Positions 1 through 5,095 of a DNA stretch of 5,831 nucleotides are shown one piece after another. The stretch is from Gemmatimonadota bacterium (GTDB taxonomy: Bacteria; Gemmatimonadota; Gemmatimonadetes; Gemmatimonadales; Gemmatimonadaceae): NCBI GenBank assembly GCA_029884515.1, contig JAOUHR010000139.1, positions 1 through 5,831 of the forward strand, read 5' to 3'. Position 1 is the stretch's first letter, and the number at the start of each line of letters is the position of its first letter. A program made the translations under genes and the position numbers. The notes beneath the pieces were generated by a model, which worked only from the letters and a program-made list of their open reading frames with translations, did not search any database and had not been told where the DNA came from.

Positions 1-11
1 GGGGGGGGGGA

Positions 12-38
12 GGACAAGTCGGCTCCCCGACCCTGTCC
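12..38. other. Imperfect 10-bp hairpin near the window start
   Basis: GGACA (12-16) pairs with TGTCC (34-38), and GTCGG (18-22) pairs with CCGAC (27-31). They are separated by a small internal loop (A against CC) and closed by a CTCC tetraloop. Neither side carries a T-run, so it is not a textbook intrinsic terminator. It could be the end of an upstream transcript not visible here, or a structured leader element. The pairing is seen directly; the role is unknown. Confidence 0.4.
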
Positions 39-206
39 GGGTGAAGCAGGGCGAGCTCGCCGGATAACCTCGCGAGCGCGCGCCTTCGGTAGGGTCGATT
101 CGGGCGGGCAACGAGTCCTGCTGCGGGAGCAGCGTTCGGGCCCGACACGGTGCGGACCCCCAAAGCACCACCTCCGCGCTTCCTTCCGCCTGCCCGGCCG
201 CACCCC

Positions 207-212
207 TATTAT
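207..212 (+). promoter_or_regulatory. Candidate -10 element for the S9 peptidase gene
   Basis: TATTAT is one of very few AT-rich hexamers in this GC-rich region. It sits 42 bases before the ATG at 255, which would place transcription start near 218-220 and leave a 5' leader of about 35 bases. No good -35 is visible at the expected spacing (TTCCGC at 184-189 is weak), so the call rests on the -10 alone. Its position inside the GTG-150 extension supports translation starting at 255. Confidence 0.35.
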
Positions 213-254
213 CGGTCAGGCACCGCCTCTCCACCCGTGCACCGAGACCTCGCC

Positions 255-2315
255 ATGATCCTCCGCGCCTTCGCCGCCGTCGCCGCCGCCGTCACGCTCG
301 CCGCGGCCCCCGCCCTCCTCGGCGCGCAGCGCGCCGACCCGCGCGCCGACCGCCTCACCCTCGCCGACTACCTCGAGTTCGAGGGCGTCGCCGACCCGCA
401 GCTCTCACCGGATGGCGCGAGCATCATCTACACCCGCACCTGGATCGACAAGCTGAACGACAAGCGCATGTCGTCGATCTACATCATGAACGCCGACGGA
501 TCGAAGCCGCGGAAGCTGGTGGACGGAAACTCGCCGTCCTGGTCGCCCGACGGCTCGCGCATCGCGTACACGGCCGAGGGCGAGCCGAACAACACGACGC
601 AGATCTTCACGCGCTACATGGACGCCGAGGGTGCGGTCACGCAGGTGACTCGCCTGACCTCGTCTCCGGCCAACGTGCGCTGGTCGCCGGACGGCAGGAC
701 GCTCGCCTTCACGACCCAGGTACCGAAGAACACGCCGGCGCCGAAGGCCGAGGGCCAGGCCACGCAGTACCGCCCGCGCGGCGCGAACTGGACCGCGGCA
801 CCTCGCGTGGTGCAGTCGCTCGACTACCGGCAGGACCGGATGGGATTCCTGCCGGATGCGACGCAACAACTCTTCACGGTTCCCGCCGACGGCGGGACGC
901 CACGCCAGGTCACCTCCGGCGAGTGGAGCGCCGCGGCGGGTGTCTGGACCCCGGACGGCACGGCCCTGATCTACGCGTCCGGCCCTCGCGTGCCCGACGC
1001 CGAGTACGAGTGGCGCGAGTCGGAGGTGTTCGCGGTGGACGTCGCCTCAGGCACGATCACGCAGCTCACGACACGGAAGGGCCCCGACGGCAACCCGGCG
1101 ATCTCTCCCGATGGCAAGCGCATCGCCTACACCGGCTACGACTTCACCACCGACACCTGGGTGGACTCCAAGCTGTACTTGATGAACCGAGACGGCTCCG
1201 GAGCGCGGCTGCTCCTCGACATGGACCGCTCGCCGCAAGACCTCGACTGGGCGAAGGACGGGGGCGGCATCTACTTCACCGCCCAGAGCGAGGGCGCACA
1301 GAACCTCTATTTCGTGGATCTCAACGGCCGGTCGCGGAAGGTGACGGACGGGAAGCAGATGCTCTCCGTCTCCGACATCCACGCGAACGGCCTCGCCGTG
1401 GGGACGCTCACCACGGCCAGCGCGCCGGGTGATGTCGTCTCGTTCAGCCTGAAGGCGCCGTCGCAGATGCGGCAGCTCACCGACGTGAACGGCGACGTGC
1501 TCGCCGGTAAGACGCTCGGCGCGGTCGAGGAAGTCTGGTACACGTCGCTCGACGACTACCGGATCCAAGGCTGGATCGTGAAGCCGCCGGACTTCGACCC
1601 GTCGAAGAAGTACCCCCTGATGCTCTCGATCCACGGCGGGCCGCACAGCATGTACAACGTCGGCTTCAACTTCGCCTTCCAGGAGCACGCGTCGAACGGA
1701 TACGTGGTGCTCTACCTGAACCCGCGCGGCAGCACCGGCTACGGGAGCAAGTTCGGCAACGCGATCAAGAACGCGTACCCGAGCAAGGACTATGACGACC
1801 TGATGAAGGGCGTGGACCAGGTGATCGCCAAGGGATACATCGACACCGACAACCTCTTCGTGTACGGCTGCAGCGGCGGCGGCGTGCTCACGGCCTGGAC
1901 CGTCGGCCACACCGACCGGTTCGCCGCGGCGTCGGCCAACTGCCCGGTGATCGACTGGATCAGCTTCGTGGGCAACACCGATGGCCCGAACTGGTACCGC
2001 AACTTCGAGAAGCTGCCGTGGGAGGATCCCAGTGAGCACCTCAAGCGTTCGCCCCTCATGTACGTCGGGAACGTGAAGACGCCGACGATGCTGATGACCG
2101 GCGTGAACGACCTCCGCACACCGATCGGCCAGACGGAGGAGTTCTACGAGGCGCTCAAGATCCAGAAGGTGCCGACGCAGATGGTGCGGTTCGTGGACGA
2201 GTGGCACGGGACGAGTTCCAAGCCGTCGAACTTCATCCGCACGCAGCTCTACCTCCGTGAGTGGTTCAAGCAATTCGCGCGGGGGGCGATGAAGCCGGTG
2301 ACGCAGGACCGGTAG
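255..2315 (+). CDS. Exported S9-family serine peptidase (prolyl oligopeptidase fold)
   Basis: This 686-residue protein probably trims oligopeptides in the periplasm or outside the cell. It belongs to the prolyl oligopeptidase / dipeptidyl-peptidase / acylaminoacyl-peptidase clan. Residues 1-24 form a signal peptide (MILRAF, Ala/Val-rich core, LLGAQ). A beta-propeller follows with PD40-type repeats, SPDG or variants at residues 51, 97, 144, 232 (TPDG), 284 and 333 (AKDG). The C-terminal alpha/beta-hydrolase domain (about 440-680) carries the oxyanion-loop motif HGGPH (460-464), NPRGSTGYG, the nucleophile elbow G-C-S540-G-G-G, the acid D619 in GVNDLRTP and H651 in DEWHG. The triad is therefore complete. 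The elbow GCSGGG differs from the common GGSYGG of the S9C group. ATG 255 is chosen over GTG 150 because it opens a clean signal peptide and lies downstream of the candidate -10 element. No strong Shine-Dalgarno is seen. The exact substrate cannot be read from sequence. Confidence 0.93.
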   Translation: MILRAFAAVAAAVTLAAAPALLGAQRADPRADRLTLADYLEFEGVADPQLSPDGASIIYTRTWIDKLNDKRMSSIYIMNADGSKPRKLVDGNSPSWSPDGSRIAYTAEGEPNNTTQIFTRYMDAEGAVTQVTRLTSSPANVRWSPDGRTLAFTTQVPKNTPAPKAEGQATQYRPRGANWTAAPRVVQSLDYRQDRMGFLPDATQQLFTVPADGGTPRQVTSGEWSAAAGVWTPDGTALIYASGPRVPDAEYEWRESEVFAVDVASGTITQLTTRKGPDGNPAISPDGKRIAYTGYDFTTDTWVDSKLYLMNRDGSGARLLLDMDRSPQDLDWAKDGGGIYFTAQSEGAQNLYFVDLNGRSRKVTDGKQMLSVSDIHANGLAVGTLTTASAPGDVVSFSLKAPSQMRQLTDVNGDVLAGKTLGAVEEVWYTSLDDYRIQGWIVKPPDFDPSKKYPLMLSIHGGPHSMYNVGFNFAFQEHASNGYVVLYLNPRGSTGYGSKFGNAIKNAYPSKDYDDLMKGVDQVIAKGYIDTDNLFVYGCSGGGVLTAWTVGHTDRFAAASANCPVIDWISFVGNTDGPNWYRNFEKLPWEDPSEHLKRSPLMYVGNVKTPTMLMTGVNDLRTPIGQTEEFYEALKIQKVPTQMVRFVDEWHGTSSKPSNFIRTQLYLREWFKQFARGAMKPVTQDR

Positions 2316-2335
2316 GGCTCCCGCTTTCTTGGGGA

Positions 2336-2356
2336 CCGCCGCGGCGAGGGCGGCGG
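2336..2356. terminator. GC-rich hairpin after the peptidase gene, terminator-like
   Basis: A perfect 7-bp stem, CCGCCGC (2336-2342) with GCGGCGG (2350-2356), encloses a 7-base loop and begins 21 bases after the peptidase stop. It is followed by G residues rather than a T-run, so intrinsic termination is unproven. The placement suits the 3' end of the peptidase message and separates it from the K+ channel gene. Confidence 0.35.
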
Positions 2357-2431
2357 GGGGGACTCGGCGACGCGCGTGTCAGCTACCTGGCACGCGCGTC
2401 GTTCATCTACGCAACGGGATCGGTCCAGCGA

Positions 2432-2437
2432 TATCTT
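2432..2437 (+). promoter_or_regulatory. Candidate -10 element for the K+ channel gene (leaderless type)
   Basis: TATCTT stands out in GC-rich surroundings and ends seven bases before ATG 2445. That spacing would put transcription start at or next to the start codon and give a leaderless mRNA. This would also explain why no Shine-Dalgarno precedes the ATG. The longer string TATCTTTCG also resembles the Bacteroidetes-type -7 box TAnnTTTG. No convincing -35 is visible. Confidence 0.33.
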
Positions 2438-2444
2438 TCGGGCC

Positions 2445-3410
2445 ATGCAGACAATGAACTTCACCGCGATCCCGACGCCGCGGGGTCCGGAGGAGAAGGG
2501 CGACCTCGGCTTCGGGGCCGTGGTCTCGACGGCCAGCAGCCGGCGGCTGCTCAATCCCGACGGCACCTTCAACGCGCGCCGCGTGGGGCTGCCGTGGAGC
2601 GAGGCGGTGAGCCTGTACCACAGTGCGCTCACCGCGCGCTGGCCGGAGTTCTTCCTCTGGGTGATCGTGATCTTCGTCGGGATCAACGTCACCTTCGGCA
2701 TCGCCTTCGCGCTCTGCGGGCCTGCGGGGCTGTCGGGCCCCGGGACCGATATGATGGGGGGAACCCTCGTCCGGGCCTTCTTCTTCAGCGTGGAGACCTT
2801 CGCGACCATCGGGTACGGGAACCTCGCGCCGCAGAGCGTGCCGGCCCATGTGATCATGACCGTGGAGGCGTTCGTCGGCATCCTGGCACAGGCGCTGATC
2901 ACCGGCCTCTTCTTCGCCCGCTTCGCCCGCCCCACCGCGGCGATCACCTTCAGTCGCCACGCGGTCGTCGCGCCCTTCCAGGGCGGCAGGGCACTGATGA
3001 TCCGGATGGCGAACCGCCGGAAGGCTGAGCTCATCGAGCTGAGCGCGACCCTCTCCTTCAGCTTCGTGGAGACTGTCGGCAATCAGTCGATGCGACGGTA
3101 TCGTCCGCTCACACTCGAACGCTCGAAGGTCACGTTCTTCCCGCTCACGTGGACGCTCGTGCATCCGATCACGCCGGAAAGCCCGCTCTGGGGGCTCTCG
3201 CCGCAGCAGCTGGCGGAGCGGGACGCGGAGTTCCTCCTGCTCCTGAGCGGCACCGACGACACGTTCGCGTCGACCGTCCACGCGCGCACCTCCTACAAGG
3301 CCGACCAGGTGCGGTGGGACCACCGCTTCACGAACATCTTCGTGCCGCCGGACGAGGACGGGATCCTCGCGGTGGACGTGTCGCGACTGGACGAAGCGAC
3401 GCCGGCCTGA
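2445..3410 (+). CDS. Inward-rectifier potassium channel, KirBac type
   Basis: The 321-residue protein is a prokaryotic Kir channel: a tetrameric inner-membrane K+ pore with a large cytoplasmic domain. The interfacial slide helix (around ARRVGLPWSEAVSLYHSAL) leads into TM1 (about W66-L90). A pore helix (RAFFFSVETFA) precedes the selectivity filter T121-I-G-Y-G125, and TM2 (about 132-158) ends in the family signature FARFARP (157-163). The cytoplasmic beta-sandwich shows FSRHAVV, RMANRR, WTLVHPI (from W236) with SPLWGL, LLLLSGTDDT and VHARTSY, all typical of KirBac proteins. Length is close to KirBac1.1 (about 330 residues). TM2 has no acidic residue at the rectification site that I can see, as in other bacterial members. 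ATG 2445 is preferred over an in-frame GTG at 2376, whose extra 23 residues are low-complexity and span the candidate promoter. ATG 2454 is a possible alternative. Probable roles are K+ homeostasis or setting membrane potential. Confidence 0.95.
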   Translation: MQTMNFTAIPTPRGPEEKGDLGFGAVVSTASSRRLLNPDGTFNARRVGLPWSEAVSLYHSALTARWPEFFLWVIVIFVGINVTFGIAFALCGPAGLSGPGTDMMGGTLVRAFFFSVETFATIGYGNLAPQSVPAHVIMTVEAFVGILAQALITGLFFARFARPTAAITFSRHAVVAPFQGGRALMIRMANRRKAELIELSATLSFSFVETVGNQSMRRYRPLTLERSKVTFFPLTWTLVHPITPESPLWGLSPQQLAERDAEFLLLLSGTDDTFASTVHARTSYKADQVRWDHRFTNIFVPPDEDGILAVDVSRLDEATPA

Positions 3411-3443
3411 GCGCGGCGCCGCGCGGTCGGCGCCGGACGCTCA
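3408..3443. terminator. Bidirectional hairpin between convergent genes, built from both stop codons
   Basis: TGAGCG (3408-3413) pairs with CGCTCA (3438-3443), and the self-complementary CGGCGCCG (3414-3421) pairs with its copy at 3428-3435. This gives a 14-bp stem with a 2-base GA bulge (3436-3437) and a 6-base loop. The outermost pairs are the channel gene's TGA and the complement of the cyclase gene's TGA. Because it is near-symmetric it would fold in transcripts from either side. There is no T-run, so it may act with Rho or as a 3'-end stabiliser rather than as a classical terminator. Confidence 0.5.
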
Positions 3444-4415
3444 GCGCCCATCGACCTCGCGGCGCTGCGCGCTCACGCGCTTGCGCGACGGACTCCCCTT
3501 GTCCGCGTACATCGCCCGGTCCGCCTCCTGCCACGCCGCCTCCAGCCCCTGGGCGGGTTGCCGCATCGCGCGGCCGATCGACGCGTTGACGCCGAGATCG
3601 CGGAGCGCGGTGCGGATCCGGGTCTCCAGGTTCTCCGCGTTCGCGCGGTCGCATTCCACGGCGAGGAGCGTGAACTCGTCGCCGCCGACACGGGCGACGA
3701 CGTCCTGGCCTCGCCCGAGGCGGCTCAGCAAGGACGCGGTGCGCGTGATGAGCTCATCTCCCGCGAAGTGGCCGCGCGTGTCGTTCATCTCCTTGAGGTC
3801 GTCGAGGTCGATCACGTACACGCACGCGGGATGTCCGTAACGACGGCACCGATTCTCCTCGCCGGTGAGCAGGCGTGTCCATCCGCGACGGTTGTACAGT
3901 CCCGTCATCGCATCCGTGAGCGCCTCCGACTGCGCCTGCTCCGTGCGCCGCGTCTCGACCGCCAGCCGAAGCTCGGACTGGAGGATCGCACTGAGCATCG
4001 CCCCGATGATCTCCACGAGCTCCTGCTCCTGACGGAGCGTCTCGGGCATCTCCGCCGGATCGATGGCACAGAGGGTACCGAAGAACTCGCCGTCCACGCC
4101 GGTGAGCGGGACGCCGATGTACGCGGCGATCTTGACCTGCTGCGCGATCGGCGCCTCGGCGTACGCCGGGATGTCGTTCGATCGCGGGGCGACCCGCGGC
4201 CCCTTCCCGACCACCATGCGCGAGCAGAATGAATCCGCCCACCGGAACACGGTGCCACCCGTGACGCCGTAGCCATGGTCCTCCGACTGGAGCACGATCC
4301 AGTCGTCACCCTCCGTTCGGGTGACCATCCAGAGTCCGAAGCCGAGCCGGCGATGCAGGAAGGTGAGCGCGGCACGCGCGGCAGACTCGAAGTCCAATGT
4401 GGCCGGTGCTTCCAT
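3441..4415 (-). CDS. GAF-GGDEF diguanylate cyclase
   Basis: This 324-residue cytosolic protein is predicted to make cyclic di-GMP from two GTP. The N-terminal GAF sensor (about residues 8-120) shows SFCSRMV, GPRVAP, IPAYAEAPI and the ending GVPL..FFGTLCAIDP, a common bacterial GAF subtype. A helical linker (about 121-166) leads to the GGDEF domain. That domain opens with LTDAMTGLYNRRG, followed by the metal and substrate region DLDDLKEMND..GH..GD and RVGGDEF, with the active-site GGDEF at 244-248. RGQD lies five residues upstream of GGDEF, matching the RxxD inhibitory I-site, so product inhibition is likely. It ends with the ADRAMYADK motif. No membrane segment or EAL domain is present. An ATG 18 codons upstream (4469) is in frame, but the one used here has an ideal Shine-Dalgarno, and the upstream ATG overlaps the likely -10. 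The GAF ligand is unknown. Confidence 0.94.
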   Translation of the reverse strand: MEAPATLDFESAARAALTFLHRRLGFGLWMVTRTEGDDWIVLQSEDHGYGVTGGTVFRWADSFCSRMVVGKGPRVAPRSNDIPAYAEAPIAQQVKIAAYIGVPLTGVDGEFFGTLCAIDPAEMPETLRQEQELVEIIGAMLSAILQSELRLAVETRRTEQAQSEALTDAMTGLYNRRGWTRLLTGEENRCRRYGHPACVYVIDLDDLKEMNDTRGHFAGDELITRTASLLSRLGRGQDVVARVGGDEFTLLAVECDRANAENLETRIRTALRDLGVNASIGRAMRQPAQGLEAAWQEADRAMYADKGSPSRKRVSAQRREVDGR

Positions 4416-4422
4416 CGGGGCG

Positions 4423-4427
4423 CCTCC
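4423..4427 (-). promoter_or_regulatory. Ribosome binding site of the diguanylate cyclase gene
   Basis: On the minus strand GGAGG lies seven bases before the ATG at 4415. It decides that start over the in-frame ATG at 4469, which has no such site. It is the clearest Shine-Dalgarno of any intact gene in the window. Confidence 0.7.
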
Positions 4428-4467
4428 GTTGCAGTCCAGTTCGCGCGGACCTGCCCGTCGCCCCTCC

Positions 4468-4497
4468 ATAATGCATGCCGGGAAGCGCCACCGTCAG
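4468..4497 (-). promoter_or_regulatory. Candidate sigma-70-like promoter of the diguanylate cyclase gene
   Basis: Reading the minus strand, CTGACG (4497-4492) could be the -35 (four matches to TTGACA) and CATTAT (4473-4468) the -10 (four matches to TATAAT), with an 18-base spacer. Transcription would start near 4461 and leave about 45 bases before the chosen ATG at 4415. Both boxes are moderate matches, and the -35 overlaps the loop of the hairpin at 4484-4506. Confidence 0.35.
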
Positions 4498-4506
4498 CGG
4501 CGCGCT
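4484..4506 (-). terminator. Hairpin just after the methyltransferase remnant
   Basis: On the minus strand AGCGCGCC (4506-4499) pairs with GGTGGCGCT (4492-4484) through eight pairs, one of them G-T, with one bulged G and a six-base loop. It starts three bases after the TGA at 4510-4512. No T-run follows. It may end the transcript coming from the OmpA-like gene and the remnant, separating it from the cyclase gene. Confidence 0.3.
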
Positions 4507-4509
4507 GGC

Positions 4510-5094
4510 TCAGTCCGAGCTGCCGCCCACGGCCCACGCGCCCGCCATGAGAGGGATTGCCTCGGTCGCGTCGCGCGGGAGCGATGCACGGAGCCGCTCC
4601 GCGAGCGCCGCGCGACCCTGCACCGGACGTGAGGTGACATAGGCCGCCGCCGGACCCGTGCCACCGAGCAGCGGCCGCCAGTAGTCGTCGAACCCGGCGA
4701 AGCGAGTCGGGATCTCTAGGGTCGTCGAGCGGAAACCCGTGGGTCCCGCATCCCGGAACAGCTGCTCGAGCTCTCCGCTTGCGCACAGCGGGAAGCGCAC
4801 GCCCTCGTCGGGGGCGCGCGCCTCAGCATCGAGCGAGACGGCTGCGTCCCAGCGGTAGCGCAGGAACCCCATCCGGCCCGCCTAGTCCCAGCCGACCACC
4901 GAGCTCGGCGCTGCGTTCGCGCAGATCGCGGCCGTCATCGCACCGGTGCCGCATCCGACGTCGAGCCACTGTCCGCGCGGCGCGGCGCCGAGCCAGACAA
5001 CGAAGCGTGGCGCGAGCCGCCGGCTCCAGCGCCCCATGGACTCCTCCTACGTGGCGCCTGTGACCCATGCGTCCATCGACGAACCCGTCACCAT
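4510..5094 (-). pseudogene. Class I SAM-dependent methyltransferase, broken by two TAG codons and a central deletion
   Basis: One continuous minus-strand frame of 195 codons encodes recognisable methyltransferase parts. The N-terminal part has MDAWVTGAT, then GRWSRRLAP and the SAM-binding motif I LDVGCGTGA (codons 44-52), followed by AAPSSVVGWD. The C-terminal part has AGRMGFLRYRWDAA, RFPLC, FDDYWRPLLGG and the ending IPLMAGAWAVGG. TAG interrupts the frame at 5047-5049 (codon 16) and 4882-4884 (codon 71). Relatives of this family normally have Tyr at both points (as in GAYxxYMGRWS and VWDYAGG), so each could be a single TAC-to-TAG change. The section between the strand after motif I and the WDYAGG region is absent; from family lengths of about 260-280 residues recalled from memory, some 80-90 residues are missing. 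The reading frame is preserved across the gap. The start is ATG 5094, one base after the stop of the OmpA-like gene; ATG 5076 is an alternative. It could not form a complete SAM fold. The C-terminal piece alone, from ATG 4872, gives 120 residues and should not be called a functional enzyme. Confidence 0.85.
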
Positions 5095-5095
5095 G

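Larger units (their letters stand above)
1..254. other. Non-coding upstream region with G10 run and small inverted repeats
   Basis: No supportable gene is seen before the peptidase start at 255. The region opens with ten consecutive G. It then has a hairpin at 12-38, a perfect 12-bp palindrome GGCGAGCTCGCC at 50-61, a CTCGCGAG palindrome at 69-76, and a small stem-loop at 120-133 (GCTGC, GGGA loop, GCAGC). I looked for tRNA, SRP RNA and riboswitch cores on both strands and recognised none. The stretch TCGATTC near 96-101 recalls a tRNA T-loop but lacks the flanking stem. An open reading extension from GTG at 150 exists but is Pro/Arg-rich and is judged non-coding. Confidence 0.55.

Noticed and set aside
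85..110. Possible tRNA T-arm around TCGATTC
   Set aside because: There is no complementary T-stem, anticodon arm or acceptor stem on either strand.
150..254. N-terminal extension of the S9 peptidase from GTG 150
   Set aside because: Its residues are Pro/Arg-rich with no domain. ATG 255 opens a normal signal peptide, and a candidate -10 element lies inside the extension.
1047..2273. A 408-codon open frame antisense to the peptidase
   Set aside because: Long antisense frames are expected opposite GC3-rich genes. Its product is His/Arg/Val-rich low-complexity sequence with no recognisable domain, and the plus-strand gene is certain.
2403..3323. A 306-codon open frame antisense to the K+ channel
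   Set aside because: It is a shadow of the KirBac gene with charged, low-complexity composition and no motif.
3754..4786. Alternative minus-strand frames of 162 and 293 codons over the cyclase gene
   Set aside because: They overlap the certain GAF-GGDEF gene in other frames and are dominated by Arg/Ser/Gly low complexity.
4510..4872. Treating the 120-residue frame from ATG 4872 as an intact small gene
   Set aside because: It matches only the C-terminal third of a methyltransferase. The SAM-binding motif lies upstream in the same frame behind a TAG, and no Shine-Dalgarno precedes ATG 4872.
4823..5068. An 81-codon minus-strand frame over the methyltransferase N-terminus as an alternative gene
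   Set aside because: It is Arg/Ala-rich and out of frame with the LDVGCGTGA motif. The true frame is the one interrupted by TAG codons.
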